Assembly (NCBI GenBank): GCA_023213395.1
Contig: CM041465.1
Coordinates: forward strand, 166,911,741 to 166,975,740
Origin: Cycas panzhihuaensis
Lineage: Eukaryota; Cycadophyta
Direction of reading: 5' to 3'
DNA: 64,000 nt
The notes beneath the pieces are model-generated. The model had not been told where the DNA came from and ran no database searches. It worked only from the letters and a program-made list of their open reading frames with translations. Within the stretch, counting starts at the first letter, position 1; each line of letters opens with the position of its first letter. A program made the position numbers and the translations under genes. Below are positions 54,536-64,000 of the stretch, piece after piece.

Positions 54536-56299
54536 ACTTTTAGCCTTATCACTCCAAGTTGGGGGTAATATCACTCTATAGTGAGTATAAAATAGTTGAC
54601 CCTCAAGACTTGTGCTTACAGGTATCCCTATCTCTACAATGATGATAAATGATGGATTTGAAAATTTACCAATTAAGGAGACTAAACTATAGTAGTTTCC
54701 CATCTTGAATGATGGATACACATTTTGTAATAAGTATAAAATAACTACATACTCTATTAAGAGTATAAATTGGATGTATATGGTATAACTAAAAATCTAA
54801 AAAATAATAAATATTAACAAAATTCCAAAAATATTTATATAGTTATACATAGCCCTAAAAGTAGAGTCATGTATGATTTGAGAGACTAATTATCAAGGGG
54901 ATGCAAGGGGGGAATACAGGATAGAGATAACATATATCACATCTGAATAAGAAAAAATTGTAATTTTGTTGATAGGCACCCTTAGCAGACTTCATTGGGG
55001 AGTACTTACTCTAATGTATGGGATGGAAGTAAATATAAAAATAAAAAAAATAGTAATGAATATTATTCATTATGCTAAAAAAATTGTAAACTACCATTGC
55101 AATACCATTACAAATATTCCTACTAAACTATAAATTGCTACTATAATACCATTACAAACAAACCTCCTTACATTGCATATTATAGATTCTTATCTATAAG
55201 ACTTCTAATACTACTATAGAGCTCCTTGGGGACTTTAGAATCAACTCCATAATGGTTTGGAACTGCAACAGGCGCCTATTAATTAGTATATGTACAAATA
55301 CCATAAAATGGTATAACATGTATAGTATAATGACATATATCCATCGTGGTCCTATCACTTTCATAGGAAAATACATTATACTCAAAAATGACCTCAGTCA
55401 GTTACTACCCTATATGCATGGAGTGCACTCATGTCCCCTCCCTCCAATTCTCTTATTAACCTGAACTCAATCACTGAGGTGGCCATTGTAGTTGAGGTGG
55501 ATTCTATGAACTACCTTGTCCACCCTCAACTTGATGGGTGTATATGCAAGATGCCTTACCTTTTTATATATATGTTCATGGTTGATGGAAACTCTAGCTC
55601 CTTAATGGTGTGGTCTGCCTCGCTACTTAAAGTACTACCATTTGCTTTAAGTGTTTTCTTCTCTCACTCTTTGTAGTCTTTAATTATGCCTTTAACCCTT
55701 TTACCTATGTAACCTACACCACTAACTACCCTTATAGATCTACATATCATGTGGCCATCTATGCCTACAACTCTATCTCTCACATGGCCATTTGTACCTA
55801 TAATGCCTAAGACATATTACAAGCTTAGATCACTAGCACAAAATGACATGTGTGATGACCAAGGAATTTTGGATCACTACCATACATAAAAGATACGAGG
55901 CCATCTAATGTGTGCTACTTAAATATCATGTCCACTATCTTCACCTATAATATTAACCATGGGTAATGTGTATGTCCCGTCCATACATATGTATGAGCCA
56001 CCAAAAAATATCTACCTAATAATAATTCAACCAAAAAAAAAAAAAACTAAAACTAGCGAATCTATATACATACCATCTCCTTTACTTGTTGCTCCCTCCT
56101 AGACCACATATCCCTCTTATTAAGCTATACCTCACTTCCTATCTCCATCTAGCCCTACTAACAACTACAATACCTCTATGGCCATAACATCTAACATAGG
56201 TTCATCTCCTCCATCACCACCTCCTCCCCCATCTATAAGGGGCATCTATACCACTGGTCCTCATCCATCTGCTCCTCCCTAAACTCCATCTCCTCCCCT
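54536..56299. other. AT-rich decayed region, 3' part of Tat-1 or its surroundings
   Basis: No clear domain on either strand. On the minus strand Ser/Arg/Gly-biased frames may be the decayed tail of the antisense gene remnant that starts near 57060. The Tat-1 3' LTR could lie here or further right but could not be delimited. Confidence 0.35.
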
Positions 56300-57060
56300 A
56301 CCACTTGGTGGGGATATTGGTGATGCATGTGTTGTCACTATTATTACATCTGCATTATCGTTTAACCATAAGAGCATCTCATCACATGCATTGGGCACCA
56401 ACTAGTTTCATGCTATTTGATTTAGTTAGGGACTCTATAGGCTCCTTGCTCTTACCTCTTCTCTACCTTGAATATGTGCTCTCATATGCCATCATTTCAT
56501 GACCAAATCTATAATAATAAGACCTCTTAGATCTCCAATAGGATGTTAAGAGGAATGTGATCATAGAGCCATCATATTAAGATCAGTATATGAAAGGTTA
56601 TTACTTCTATTGTAGTGAACCCTTGTTAATTAATGCTCCATGCTATGAACAACATAACTAGCTTAATCCATCCTATCTCCATGCTTATACTACTATATAA
56701 TAATCACCCACTAACTGAGTAAGCCCATGGAGTTCTATACCCTTGCAAATGGTGGGAATACCTCATGTATTCATAAATGTTATAACTTAGATACTATATC
56801 AACCAAAATAACCTACTTTCCAAGTCATGCATTAGCTCATTTCCACTTACTCGTACTCCTCAACTACTTGAATAGGGATCATGAGCTATCCTGTCCATGA
56901 CATAGCAAATATCTTATTAATATTACAAGGAGTGATCCTCAAGTCCCCTATCTCTCTAAATCATAGTACACTTTCCCCATGGGCTCGATGACTAATAAGA
57001 TTGACTAGAACATTATTTTCCATCATTAGTTAGATGGATTGACTCTCTTTAGTAAGGCCA
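56300..57060 (-). pseudogene. Antisense PMD-like gene remnant near Tat-1
   Basis: The minus-strand frame from about 57058 reads VLVNLISHRAHGESVL, FREIGDLRITPCNINKIFAM and SWTG. This follows the pattern of the Tat-2 PMD exon (RLVDIVSHWDRRRHVFHLP, GDVMVTPRDIPWILGVPM): LVxxxSHxxxxxxV, then GD(L/V)xxTPxxIxxI. Further on, LTQLVGDYYIVV and YYYRFGHEMMAYEST are readable between TAG/TAA stops. It is weaker than the Tat-2 copy and could be another PMD subfamily. Confidence 0.4.
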
Positions 57061-57213
57061 TATTATCGAAGCACCTACTACTTGAGAAGAGTAATGTGAT
57101 CCAAAAATGAATCTAATGCTAACCCCTTGTTTTTACAAGTCTTTATATGATTAAGTTATTATGAGATAGAAGTAAATAACAAAAGTTAGTTTATAACTAT
57201 CTAGTGATTGATT

Positions 57214-58274
<1,061 letters not shown>

Positions 58275-58276
<2 letters not shown>

Positions 58277-58780
58277 TTATTTAAAGGACTTATAAACTTA
58301 CCAAGCATTTTATTTGCATCACCATCGTGTCGACGCTAACCTCCTAATCCTTACAATAAATTGATCTAGTGACTAGATCTCCTATAATATGTAGAAATGG
58401 GTTGTAACAATACTCTAACCCCAACTCTCTTTCTAATCAAATGAATCTAGTTTTCTAACTAAATTAAAATACAAAGCTCCTTCCTATAGCGGTATACGTT
58501 TTAATGTCACTTAATCTATTATCTAATAGTCCTTGAAATATTTTTTTTTCCATGTTTTCACACATAGTATTATTAAAATATTAATGTTCTATCCTATGTT
58601 TTACATTAGGGTATCTTATATATAATTAAGGATCGTGTGTCATGACCCCTCTTATGTTCTAAAATGACATTTGGCATACATGTATTAGGTCTCCCTTGTA
58701 AACTAGATGTATTTATATGAGAAAGAAACTCTCACCTATCATTAATGAAGTACACTTCTTTTTAAATTTTGTTTTTATAA
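58275..58780 (+). repeat. Presumed 5' LTR of copia-3
   Basis: It ends just before a Met-tRNA-type primer site. Its start is not defined and no second LTR is in the window, so this is inferred from position. Confidence 0.4.
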
Positions 58781-58782
58781 TA

Positions 58783-58794
58783 TGGTATTAAAGC
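58783..58794 (+). other. copia-3 primer-binding site
   Basis: TGGTATTAAAGC differs from TGGTATCAGAGC only by C-to-T and G-to-A changes. Confidence 0.6.
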
Positions 58795-59479
58795 AAGACT
58801 ATTAGGGCATTTATGTAAGATTGAGAAGAAGGAGGAAATTAAAAAATAATTCCAAAAGAGAAAACTAAAAAATAAGATAGGAGATTTTTTGAGAAGAATA
58901 ATCCTTGAAGACAGTGTATGAAACACTTGTACAAATCTATACGACCTTATACAACTAGAATTTAAAGTGCTTAGATTGTAACAAATTTTACCAACTTGGG
59001 TATTTTAATGAGTAGAGTCTGTTGTCTCAAAAGATTGACTATAAACTTAGCTTTCACAAGTAAGAAATCAAAGAAAATATGGGTGCAAGTTTGAGATTGA
59101 CTTTGTTATTCTCTTTCTCTCTCTCTCTCTTAATAAATATTTTAGTACTTGAAATTAGTCTTAAAATCTTCATTAAGATGTAATATTTCTATCAAGTATA
59201 AAATTACAGAGCTTTTTTTGAGATTTTTTAAAGATATAAGTAAAAAATCATTTTAAACCCTAAATGCCACTCTAACTTTCGTGTCATTTTCTAGTCAAAT
59301 GAAAAGTCTAATTAAAAGTTTATCTATAGATTTTGATAGGCATTGAAGATATATTTATTTTAGGGGTATTTTTTTTACCATTTATACACCTATACTTTTT
59401 TTGCATAATGGTATGATCATATGACCTTGACCTACAATTAAAAAAAGAAATAATTTTTTTATAGTTTCTTTTCTTTTTT
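58795..59479. other. copia-3 leader, no gene seen
   Basis: AT-rich DNA between the primer site and gag, with a short CT run (59115-59132). No domain. Confidence 0.5.
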
Positions 59480-62400
59480 ATTGATAACATGGCCTTTGTC
59501 TACTCATTAAGATACTTAGATAAATTTATTGAAAAAAATTATGGTGTCTAAAAAATTAAAATGAGAGTCCTTTTAGTTTCTAAAAATAACTAGGATATTG
59601 TTATAGAAAATGGAGAAGAACTAGTTATAATAAATATTATAAAGCTTACAAGTTAAGGGGAAAGAGATAGATATGCTCATGTAGCTATTATACTATCTAT
59701 AGGAGATTTCATATTGACTCATATAGGTGAATCCTTCTTATTTATAGAAGCCTACAAGATTCTTGTTACCCTATACAATTAAAAGAATGAAGCTCAAATA
59801 ATTACCCTTAGAGAGCAACTATACTTACTACATCTAAGTTAATGCGAATAAGTCTCCAAATTCATTACTAAAGTGGTAGAAGTTAAAGATAATTTGGTAT
59901 TTATTAGTGAGCCTATATCAAACATAAAGATTATTCACCTCATTCTTAATAAGCTATCAAAGTCATTTGACAACCTTGTAAATACTCTTAATGTGGGAGG
60001 ACAAGTTAGTACTACGTCATTTGACACTTTTTATAGACATCTTCTATAGTAAGAAAAAAGGATTTGAAGATATAATGAAGAAACTAAAATTGAAGAAGCA
60101 TTCCTTTCAAGGCTAAGAATTTAGGAATGAGACTTTAATAAAGGGAGACCCATGAGAGGAAGGCTAACAAATGCAAGAGGAGATGGAGGGAGATTTAACC
60201 AAGGAAGATTAAGAGTCATTAGAGGAAGGTTAATAGACAATTAGGTATGTTATCATTATAGGAGACTAAGATATTTTGCCATTAATTATAAATCAATTGA
60301 AACTTATCCTTGTTATCACCATGAAAGATTTGAACATGTTTCGAGTAATTGTTTACATAGAAGAGTAGAGATCTATAAGGGAAAGTGAGTTGAATGTAAC
60401 TACAATAGTGGTTAGTCTAAAGATAAGGAAGAAGAAACTACATTTATCACTACATTGGCCTCTTGCATTCAAAATAATAAAGATCAGTTCATAGACTCTA
60501 GAGCTTCAAATCATATGACATGAAGAGAAGATTAGTTTTAGACATCATATTTCTCAAATAAAATTATTGAACTTGGAGATAACTTTTTTTTATGCATAAA
60601 AGGTAAAAGGGACCATTACAATAAAAACTAATAAAGAGATAAAAATATTGGTAATATCTTATTTGTCCTAAGATTAAAGAAAAATCTTCATTCTATATGT
60701 TAATTAAGAAAGAAAAAATTTCAAATCATCTTTAATAGAGATAGAAAATGTTATATCTATGATATGAAAAAAGGTGGTGCTATAATTATAGAAGGGATAG
60801 AGATTAATAATCTCTATAGATTAGTCTCTAATCTTATCCTATTTCCTTGTATAAAGTCTTTTATTATTCATAATATTAATAATAAAATCTAGCATTTTTG
60901 ATATGGGCATATTGTATATGATAGGTTAAAAATGCTTAAAATATTTAATATGGTTAATGGATTGCCTGATAATATTATAATAAGTTCTTTTATTTAAAAA
61001 GGTTACGTGATCAGTAAACAACATAGGTCTTAGTTTTAGGAAAGTAATTAGAGAGCACGAGAAAGATTAGATTTGGTTCATAGTGATATATGTAGACTAA
61101 TTACATTAAATTCTATTATTAGTGCCAAGTATTTTATTACTTTTATAGATGACTTTAAGAAAAAACTTGGGTGTTTTTCACCTTTAGCAAGTTAGAAGCC
61201 TTTAATATTTTTAAAGAATTTAAACCTTAAGTTAAATTAAAAAGTGGGCATAAAATCAAAATTCTTATAATAGATAGAGGAGGGAAATATATCTTGAATG
61301 GTTTTTCAATTTTTTGTAAAATGTATAACATTCGTAGATAACTTACTACTTCTTATACTCCATAATTTAATGGAGTAGTTGAAAGATTAAATAGAACTAT
61401 AATAAGAATGGGTAGATGTATGATAAGAGAAAAAAATGTATTTAATGCATATTGGGTTAAAGCTATTAATATTTCTATCTATCTTATAAATAAAATGCCC
61501 ACAAAAACTTTTAATAAACTTACTTTAGAAAAAGCATGGCCAAGTAGAAAACTTGGCATAAGTTATCCTAAAGTTTTTGGAAGTATTACTTATGTACATA
61601 TTCATGGTAAAAAAAGGTCTAAATTAGATGAAAAAAGCATTAATATGTTATGATTAGATATAATAACTAATATAAAGCTTAACAATGCATAGATTCAAAG
61701 ACTAACAAAATCTTTGTTAGTAGAGATACCAAGTTTGATAAATAATTCCAATTAAAAATGATCAAGTATGCACCTCAAAATGTAAAATAATATAGGAAAA
61801 AATTATGGAGATTCCTAATAAAGAATTTATAATTTAGGAAAAAGCTATATCTCATGAAGAAACTAGGGAAGAAGAATAGGAAAATGATTCTTTAAGAGAG
61901 ATTATATAGTCTAAAAATAGACTACTTAAGTGGTACTTGAAAACTATGGAAGAGTTAAAAGAAGATACTTTTGAACAAAGAATAAGATCTTAAAGATATC
62001 AAGCCTTAATCTACTCAATTGAATCTCAAAACTATGAAGAAGCTTATAAAAAGGTAGAATGGCTAGAAGCCATGAATAAGGAAATACTGCTCATTAAACA
62101 ATGTAATACTTAGGAACTAGTTGCCCCTCCTTAAGGTAAACCTATTATGGTGTACACACGGGTTTATAAAATAAAAGAAAAGTTTGATGGTAGTATTGAA
62201 AATTTTAAAGCTAGACTAGTAGAAAAAGGATATACTTAGATTATAAGCATTGACTATAAAAAAACATTTACTCTAGTAGTAAAATTATTAACCATTTGAA
62301 TAGTTATAGATATGGTAGGATAAAATGGATGGGAAATAATACAATTTGAAGTAAAAAATATTTTTTTAAAATGGTGATCTAGATGAAGAAGTTTATATGA

Positions 62401-62616
62401 AGCAACTTTTAGCATATATAATAAAAAAAAGAAGAGAATTTAGTCTACAAATTCAAAAATGCTTTGTATGGCTTAAAGTAAGCACCATGGGCCTAATTCA
62501 CAAAGTTAGATCATTGTCTTGAAGAATCAAGATTCAATAAGCATAAATCTAATCCAAGTTTTTATATTAAAAAATAAGAAGATGGCTTGATTACCATAAT
62601 TGTTGTGTATGTAGAT
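59480..62616 (+). pseudogene. copia-3 gag-pol, heavily decayed
   Basis: Domains follow the copia order. Gag shows KIKMRVLLVSKNN and INKLSKSF-like blocks with a knuckle remnant CYHHERFEHVSSNC near 60310. Protease has FIDSRASNHMT (DSGA with Gly to Arg) near 60490. Integrase has DLVHSDICRLITLNS, FITFIDDFKK and RMGRCMIREKNVFNAYWVKA, with a clean frame at 61408-61653. RT has VEWLEAMNKE, YKIKEKFDGSIENFKARLVE, NGDLDEEVYMKQ and, at the very end, IIVVYVDC, the start of YVDD. There the frame is cut by the element at 62617. Stops and frameshifts are very frequent. Confidence 0.78.
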
Positions 62617-63008
62617 TGTTGGGGTTAATGCTTATCACCCTATTTCCACCTTCTAACCAGGAGTGCACACCTCACTCTCATCAATTTATACATGTGGGTG
62701 CTTACATGTGTAGGTAAGTATAAGGTAAAGTTGATTTGATTTAAGTTAATTTGAGTTAAGTTAAGTTATATTTTATTGTTATTTAAATTTTAGGGGTTGA
62801 GGAGTTTTACTCCTCTCCTAAACTATATATTTTGAGGGGTATACAACCCTTGTGTCTTTAGACACCACCTACTTTTAGACATTTGTAATGCTCTCTCTAC
62901 AATAATGGATTGAATATAAAGGATATTATAGTTATGCAATAATTATATATTGATCTATGATTATTTTGTTTATGTTTTGCCCTATTCTCCATCAATTATT
63001 TTCTAACA
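62617..63008 (+). repeat. 5' LTR of the second copia-2 family member
   Basis: It runs TGTTGGGGTTAATGC to TTTTCTAACA, 392 bp, and aligns with the 437-bp copia-2 LTRs with several deletions. The preceding 5 bp (TAGAT) would be the left target copy. Confidence 0.87.
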
Positions 63009-63010
63009 TT

Positions 63011-63022
63011 TGGTATCAGAGT
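63011..63022 (+). other. Primer-binding site of the second copia-2 family member
   Basis: TGGTATCAGAGT, two bases after the LTR, is better preserved than that of copia-2. Confidence 0.85.
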
Positions 63023-63099
63023 AGAGATTGCTGGATTGTTGCATCTCCATTTAAAGTTTTTTTGAGGAGAAAGAAGATTTATTAGCATTTATAACAGAT

Positions 63100-63700
63100 C
63101 TACTCACAAGAAAGCAAATATTGGTTACACTTATCTTCTACAAAATTTTTCAGTAGTTCCTTACATTATTTTTCATCAGATTTGCTTATTCTTGATTTAT
63201 ACTTGTGATATAACAAATATATTTTAGATATATTTTTAGATCTATGTAGGCGCATAGTTGCACATAATAAATATCAAGTTTTTATCACTCTACAGAGGTT
63301 TTATCAATAAGTTTTACATATTTTTATTATATATTTGACCATTTTCAGGTATATTTGGTCTATTTATCTAATACTTTTTTTAGATCTATGCAGAAGCACA
63401 ACTACAAGTAATATTCATTCAAGTTTTCTTCAGATCTACCATATATTCTTCAGATCTACTTATTTTATTAAATATTTCACTATTTTCTAGTTTATTTTAT
63501 TTATATCTGTAATATTTGCTTCAGATCTGCAATATTGGCTATAGATCTGTAATATTTACTTTAGATTTATAATATTTACTTCAGATCTGTAATATTTATT
63601 TAAGTTTTCTTCCAGATCTATATATTTTATCATATATTTGATTAGTTTTTCAAGTTCTTCTTTCAGATCTGTGTAAGTTTTGGTGTATATTCAGCCTAAC
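63100..63700 (+). repeat. AGATCT-rich periodic repeat in the second leader
   Basis: AGATCT recurs about a dozen times, with a regular run around 63510-63600 in which CAGATCTGTAATATTTACTT-like units follow each other every 20-25 bp. It is homologous to 36880-37460. Confidence 0.75.
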
Positions 63701-64000
63701 AAGCTATATACTACATCAAATCTATCTATTGGAGAAATCTGTTTGAAGTTTTGACTTGTGTAGAAGTAGATCTCATCTTTGGAAGTCAATCTGCTATAAA
63801 TCTACCATAGCTCTATTACCAGGTTCTTCATATATATATTTTTAGATTTGAACGTATATATATTTCTTGGTTCTCTGATATATCTGCTCTAATATATTTG
63901 AAATATTTCAGATATAAATATATATATATTTTATTTATTTGATATATTTCTGTCAATATATTTGAAAAAATTTCTGGTTTCATTTGTGGCTCCATTGAAT

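Larger units (their letters stand above)
13411..57100 (+). mobile_element. Tat-1: old Tat-lineage Ty3/gypsy element, split by nested insertions
   Basis: The plus-strand order is primer site (13414), gag (about 15.0 kb), protease (16.1-16.6 kb) and RT start (17.0-17.6 kb). After copia-1 come the rest of RT, RNase H and integrase (43.06-45.09 kb). After the chromovirus come the integrase C-terminus (51.77-52.09 kb) and an additional RNase H (54.1-54.5 kb). Each break is repaired exactly when the inserted element and one copy of its 5-bp target duplication are removed. Protein blocks are closest to those of Tat-2 in this window, so both belong to one lineage. Neither LTR is securely delimited; the right end at about 57.1 kb is set only by an antisense PMD-like remnant that may belong to it. 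Confidence 0.7.
62617..64000 (+). mobile_element. Second member of the copia-2 family (5' part)
   Basis: The LTR at 62617-63008, primer site and leader match copia-2 in order and wording, for example AACATTTGGTATCAGAGT, GCATCTCCATT and AACAGATCTACTCACAAG. It interrupts the RT of copia-3 and is cut by the right edge. Whether it carries captured sequence or gag cannot be seen. Confidence 0.85.

Overview
The window is plant nuclear DNA made almost entirely of retrotransposons stacked inside one another. I see no intact host gene, rRNA, tRNA or CRISPR array. The families (Ty1/copia, Ty3/gypsy Tat lineage with an additional RNase H, Ty3/gypsy chromovirus, L1-type LINE, plant mobile domain genes) place it in a land plant, most likely a seed plant with a large, slowly purged genome. 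A gymnosperm is plausible, but the species cannot be named from this sequence.

Layout. Positions 1-2.8 kb hold a decayed LINE on the minus strand, cut by the left edge. From 2.8 to 13.4 kb is AT-rich decayed DNA with a chromovirus integrase scrap (7.1-7.4 kb), a possible tRNA-derived SINE head (8.3 kb) and the tail of a minus-strand copia element (9.5-9.8 kb). An old Tat-lineage element (called Tat-1) starts at a primer-binding site at 13.41 kb. It is split by two later insertions and resumes at 43.06-45.09 kb and 51.77 kb onward, with an additional RNase H at 54.1 kb and an antisense plant-mobile-domain (PMD)-like remnant at about 56.3-57.1 kb.

The first insertion into Tat-1 is a Tork-like copia element (copia-1, 17606-43050, duplicated target CTAAT). 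Copia-1 received two further insertions: a younger GC-rich Tat element (Tat-2, 17669-31693, target GTTTC) in its 5' LTR, and a pol-less copia-type element (copia-2, 35999-42078, target GTTAC/GTTAT) in its RNase H. The second insertion into Tat-1 is a chromovirus (45092-51765, target ATGGT). To the right are a 366-bp tandem duplication with large AT/AC/GATA microsatellites (57.2-58.3 kb), a decayed copia element (copia-3, to 62616), and a second member of the copia-2 family inserted in it and cut by the right edge.

Most notable. (1) Tat-2 has lost reverse transcriptase, its own RNase H and most of integrase by a deletion that leaves the reading frame open, so the start of RT is fused to the end of integrase. 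It keeps a sense additional RNase H and an antisense gene with a plant mobile domain. (2) Copia-2 carries, antisense in its long leader, pieces of a plant multi-pass transmembrane-protein gene in permuted order. (3) The leaders of copia-2 and its relative are filled with a recurring AGATCT motif. (4) The old elements decay mainly by C-to-T changes: glutamine and tryptophan codons have become stops, mostly TAG, while Tat-2 remains CpG-rich.
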